Source: Chromera velia (lineage: Eukaryota > Sar > Chromeraceae). From it: a DNA stretch of 10,737 nt. A program made the translations under genes and the position numbers. The notes beneath the pieces were generated by a model. That model worked only from the letters and a program-made list of their open reading frames with translations, had not been told where the DNA came from and did no database searches. Below are positions 8,334 through 10,737 of this stretch, piece after piece. The stretch spans positions 1-10,737 of the forward strand of contig JAHBMJ010003451.1 of assembly GCA_018398765.1 (NCBI GenBank). The letters run 5' to 3'. How positions within the stretch are numbered: the first letter of the stretch is position 1; each line of letters starts with the position of its first letter.

Positions 8334-8425
8334 GTTCGGGGCCCCTGCGGCTGGGCCGCCGCAGCGGACTGTATAACTTCATTGAATGGTGGGTCCCCTT
8401 CAGTCGACTACCATTCACATCGAAC
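8334..8425 (+). other. Possible structured RNA: three-way junction fold
   Basis: An outer helix pairs 8334-8338 with 8421-8425 (GTTCG/CGAAC, plus a possible G-U pair inward). Two hairpins are enclosed. One is 8345-8351 with 8358-8364 (CTGCGGC/GCCGCAG) on a six-base loop, extendable by two pairs past a mismatch. The other is 8383-8390 with 8410-8417 (TGAATGGT/ACCATTCA). It is not a tRNA (no B box), and it lacks recognisable U1, U2, U4, U5 or U6 snRNA motifs. An open frame without an ATG also crosses it. Transcription is unproven. Confidence 0.3.
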
Positions 8426-8477
8426 GTGAGAGCTCGGTCGATCGCCGGGAATGAAGGATTGTGTCGATCTGTGTTGG

Positions 8478-9398
8478 TTTATTTGAAAAGAAAGAAGAGA
8501 GCTTCACTGAGATTTTTACAGTCAAAGAGCACGCTTCGAGTGATTTTTAGGAGTGTGTGCTTTGTGCTGCTTTCTGCTTTCTGTCTGACTGGATGGTGTT
8601 TTATTAGTAACCTCTGAGACGACTGTCATGCTCAGTTAGCGTGCAGTCTTTCACAGAGCTTTCAAAGCCTCGAGTCTCCTGAGTGCGTGCAGTTGAGCTC
8701 CTTATACTCTGTCTGCGGTCGCTTCATATGAGAGAAACCGAGTGTGTGTGCGTTGCTTGGGGAGTGCCCAGAGCGTATACAAGAGTGGCCATGTTTTGTC
8801 TGCCACCTATATTTATGGCTGGCTGCATTGCGCGATACCTACTCGGTCAAAAGAAGACAAAGGAAGGAAAAATGACGTCCAGTGACTCGAGTCTATCCCC
8901 TGTCTCTGTGTGTATTGTGGGCTGGGCACTGCACGTGCTATCGTAAAGTCTCCCAGTGAATATCAGTGATTAAGTGAGTCCCTCCAGTGACCCTGAATGG
9001 GAAGATTCTGGACAGAGAGAGTAAATGCATCCAGTCAGAAATCACTGGAATCCCCTGAGACAGTCGCACGCATAAATGCCTTGCGTTTGTGATGTATTGG
9101 ATGTGAAAACCACGTGAATGAATCTTTGATCTCGCTTGTGCGTGCTGGGAAAGCTTCGGACGCCTTTTGTGTGCCAACTTAGGGATGCCCTCAGATGAGA
9201 TCGCAGAAGACTTAGTGCGGATCGATGTCAAAGCGAGAGGAGACGTGCACAAGGAGAATCTCAGGCCAGACTCATCAGCCAGAGTGTCTAATGCATTGTA
9301 AATTGTTGATATTCCCACCCACCCTCCCGGTGAGCAAGCATGTGTGAGGTGCATGGTTGCATTTGAACCAAGCGTGGACGTTGGTCTGGTGAGCGGGC
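8478..9398. other. Spacer up to repeat copy B; no gene recognised
   Basis: The longest frame is 172 codons on the minus strand (8938-9456). It starts inside repeat copy B and resembles no family I know. A forward 87-codon frame at 8683-8946 includes a hydrophobic stretch but has no supporting splice or homology signal. A short ATG-initiated forward frame at 9185-9301 (38 codons) is charged and could be a terminal exon, but no credible acceptor precedes it. Confidence 0.45.
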
Positions 9399-9737
9399 AT
9401 GTGTGAGGGGTTGCTAGGAAGTCTGGGCTTGTGGGGCACTTAACTAGAAGTAGCATCGCTTAGCTCGGGCTGGGCCTGCATGAGAACAACATAGCTCACG
9501 GGCGCGCGCATATAATGACATATAATGACTGATCGATATGTGAGCATGCGCAGTGATACAATCAGTAAATCAAACATAAGAGTGGGTCTGATTCCAAGAG
9601 TCATCATATGAGGCTTGACTGCCAGACTTACCGACTTCTTCCTCGGAACTATGTAGACTTTGACAAGGCGTATAGTAGCGCTAGAGTACTCTCCTCCAGA
9701 AGCTACTGTTACTTATGAGCCCCGTACGTCTCTTACA
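9399..9737 (+). repeat. Dispersed repeat, copy B (339 bases)
   Basis: Second copy of the unit at 6695-7037, about 96% identical, in direct orientation with starts 2704 bases apart. It lacks four bases relative to copy A near 9472. The flanking sequences of the two copies do not match, so this is a dispersed repeat rather than part of a longer local duplication. Four of the differences are G-to-A or C-to-T changes at CpG steps that are intact in copy A, which would fit this being the more decayed copy. Confidence 0.95.
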
Positions 9738-10384
9738 CAATGGTAGAGGACAGTCTGAGCATATATGCATTACTAGCTTAGGACTCTAGGCTAGGAGTGT
9801 AACAGTTCGCTCAGAGAGGCCATACTGAGTCGCTTACCAGCTTAATTTCACTTAGTATGCTTACCGGCTTAATTTAACTGCCTCAAAGAACAGGTTCTCA
9901 ATTTAATTCAAATTACACTATTTTTCTGAGGTTTCCGGCTTACAACACTTAGTATGCAAACTAGTGTGTAAAGAGTCAATAAGATACTCTAGGAGACACT
10001 AGATCTAGCACTAAATGAAACAATGTCAGAGACATGACAGTCATATAAGTATCCACGCAGTAATTAACGGCAATGTTTAAAAATGGTTCCATTTATGCCA
10101 GTGACTAGATGCATGATATGCATGATGCGTCGGCGATCGATTCGTAACATTCGTTTATGATACTTAATGATTTGATTGATTTTTGATTTGATGGAGTAGC
10201 TCTGACAGCTGCTCGGTAGCTGGCGGATGAACAAAGGGACGTCGGACTGTCTGACACGCGAAACATGAACCAGCGTGCAGACGGTTGACCAATGACCATG
10301 CAGCAAAATATTTCCAAGGCTCCGATCGATGCCGATGATCTGAGCCACGTACAACAAGCGAGCACGACACCGGGTCGACGACAC
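9738..10384. other. AT-richer region with short direct repeats; no gene recognised
   Basis: A 17-base unit GCTTACCRGCTTAATTT occurs at 9832-9848 and 9859-9875, and CACTTAGTATGC occurs at 9849-9860 and 9946-9957. ATGCAT occurs twice, three bases apart, at 10109-10114 and 10118-10123; TGCATG-type sites are known ApiAP2 targets in apicomplexans. Minus-strand frames of 87-121 codons over 10064-10443 all enter the (CA)n tract and show no family features. Confidence 0.5.
9832..9875 (+). repeat. Tandem 17-base repeat, period 27
   Basis: The two copies differ at one position (A/G). The spacer between them contains CACTTAGTATGC, which recurs at 9946-9957. Confidence 0.85.
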
Positions 10385-10415
<31 letters not shown>

Positions 10416-10430
10416 GCATGCACGCACACA
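10385..10430. repeat. (CA)n tract grading into CACG/CATG alternation
   Basis: 46 bases of unbroken pyrimidine-purine alternation: 27 bases of CA repeat, then CG, CA and TG steps. Z-DNA-prone and similar in kind to the intronic tract at 96-156. Confidence 0.95.
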
Positions 10431-10559
10431 GACGGGGCCTCATCGATCTCTCAATTAATCACTACGGACGCTGCGTCGATCACTGCAAGGTCTAGCTATG
10501 CACCACTCTCCCTTCCCCTGTCCTTTGAGGGAGAAAGAAAAACGATGAGCATTAAAAGC

Positions 10560-10660
10560 AAAAAAAAAAAACACGAAAGTCTCTGACAGGCAAACGGGTC
10601 CGAACGCAAGAAACAGAGGAAAAGAAGCAGGGAAAGGAAGACAGAGAGAAGGAGAAATTG

Positions 10661-10691
<31 letters not shown>

Positions 10692-10737
10692 AGGAAAGAT
10701 TGAGAGAGAGAGGGGGGGGGGGGGGGGGGGGGGAAAA
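10560..10737. repeat. Simple-sequence contig end: A12, (GAAA)n, G22
   Basis: A run of 12 A at 10560-10571, a purine-rich stretch, about eight GAAA units (10661-10693), a short GA tract, and 22 consecutive G at 10712-10733 followed by AAAA at the very end. A long G run at a sequence end often marks where an assembly stopped. Confidence 0.9.

Larger units (their letters stand above)
8288..8477. repeat. Short island enclosed by a 13-base direct repeat
   Basis: CGATCTGTGTTGG occurs at 8288-8300 and again at 8465-8477. Between the two copies lie a near-perfect palindrome and a GC-rich segment able to form a branched fold. The island differs in composition from the purine-rich DNA around it. Confidence 0.6.

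Noticed and set aside
8270-8617. 115-codon forward frame with a hydrophobic end
   Set aside because: It contains no ATG, has no convincing splice acceptor at its start and shows no family signature.
9185-9301. 38-codon ATG-initiated forward frame with charged residues
   Set aside because: It is too short, has no credible acceptor or promoter, and overlaps the long opposite frame.
8938-9456. 172-codon minus-strand frame, the longest outside RNR1
   Set aside because: It starts inside a dispersed repeat, shows no domain or bias I can recognise, and the plus strand is also open over part of it (9185-9301).
10292-10495. 67-codon frame starting ATGACCATG and containing an Ile-Asp-Ala-Asp-Asp-Leu peptide like the YADD box of reverse transcriptases
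   Set aside because: The frame runs straight into the (CA)n tract as Thr-His repeats and lacks any other reverse transcriptase motif.
1-10737. Search for CRISPR arrays, bacterial operons, rRNA and tRNA genes
   Set aside because: No regularly spaced repeats, no ribosome binding sites, no tRNA box pairs and no rRNA signatures were seen; the window is eukaryotic.

Overview
The window looks like a complete nuclear contig from a eukaryote, most likely an apicomplexan of the tissue-cyst coccidian type (Toxoplasma/Sarcocystis/Cystoisospora relatives). The reasons are an intron-bearing housekeeping gene, a long Ser/Pro/Glu/Gly-rich insertion inside an otherwise well conserved enzyme (typical of coccidian proteins), near-balanced base composition, many dinucleotide and polypurine tracts, and no CAG-repeat richness of the Eimeria kind. 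A chromerid or another protist cannot be excluded. Both ends look like assembly edges: the left end lies inside an intron, and the right end runs into (GAAA)n and a 22-base G run.

Only one gene is firmly supported: the 3' part of a class Ia ribonucleotide reductase large subunit (R1) on the + strand. It has two exons in the window, 406-2519 and 2790-3059, separated by a 270-base phase-0 intron. The 3' part of another intron fills 1-405 and carries a (CT)n-(GT)n microsatellite. Thiyl-radical, redox and radical-transfer residues, and the C-terminal Cys-x-x-Cys, are all visible. The N-terminal half (ATP cone, specificity site, first active-site Cys) lies off the left edge. The most unusual part of the gene is a roughly 327-codon low-complexity insertion (about 684-1664), directly after the second redox Cys. 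It is either a lineage-specific protein insertion or an in-frame optional intron (exitron).

From 3060 to 10737 I find no gene I can defend. 3060-4700 is the 3' flank: a purine-rich probable 3' UTR with G-quadruplex motifs, a GC hairpin, then mixed sequence. 4700-6694 is AT-richer, stop-dense and repeat-like, bounded near its ends by inverted trinucleotide repeats and holding a compact hairpin. Two direct copies of a dispersed repeat of about 340 bases (6695-7037 and 9399-9737, about 96% identical) mark this as repeat territory. Between them lies purine-rich spacer with one compact island (8288-8477): a palindrome, then a possible three-way-junction RNA fold, enclosed by a 13-base direct repeat. 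9738 to the end holds short direct repeats, a (CA)n tract and simple-sequence DNA.

Functionally the window amounts to one dNTP-synthesis gene followed by intergenic repeat-bearing DNA. Nothing links the repeats to the gene.
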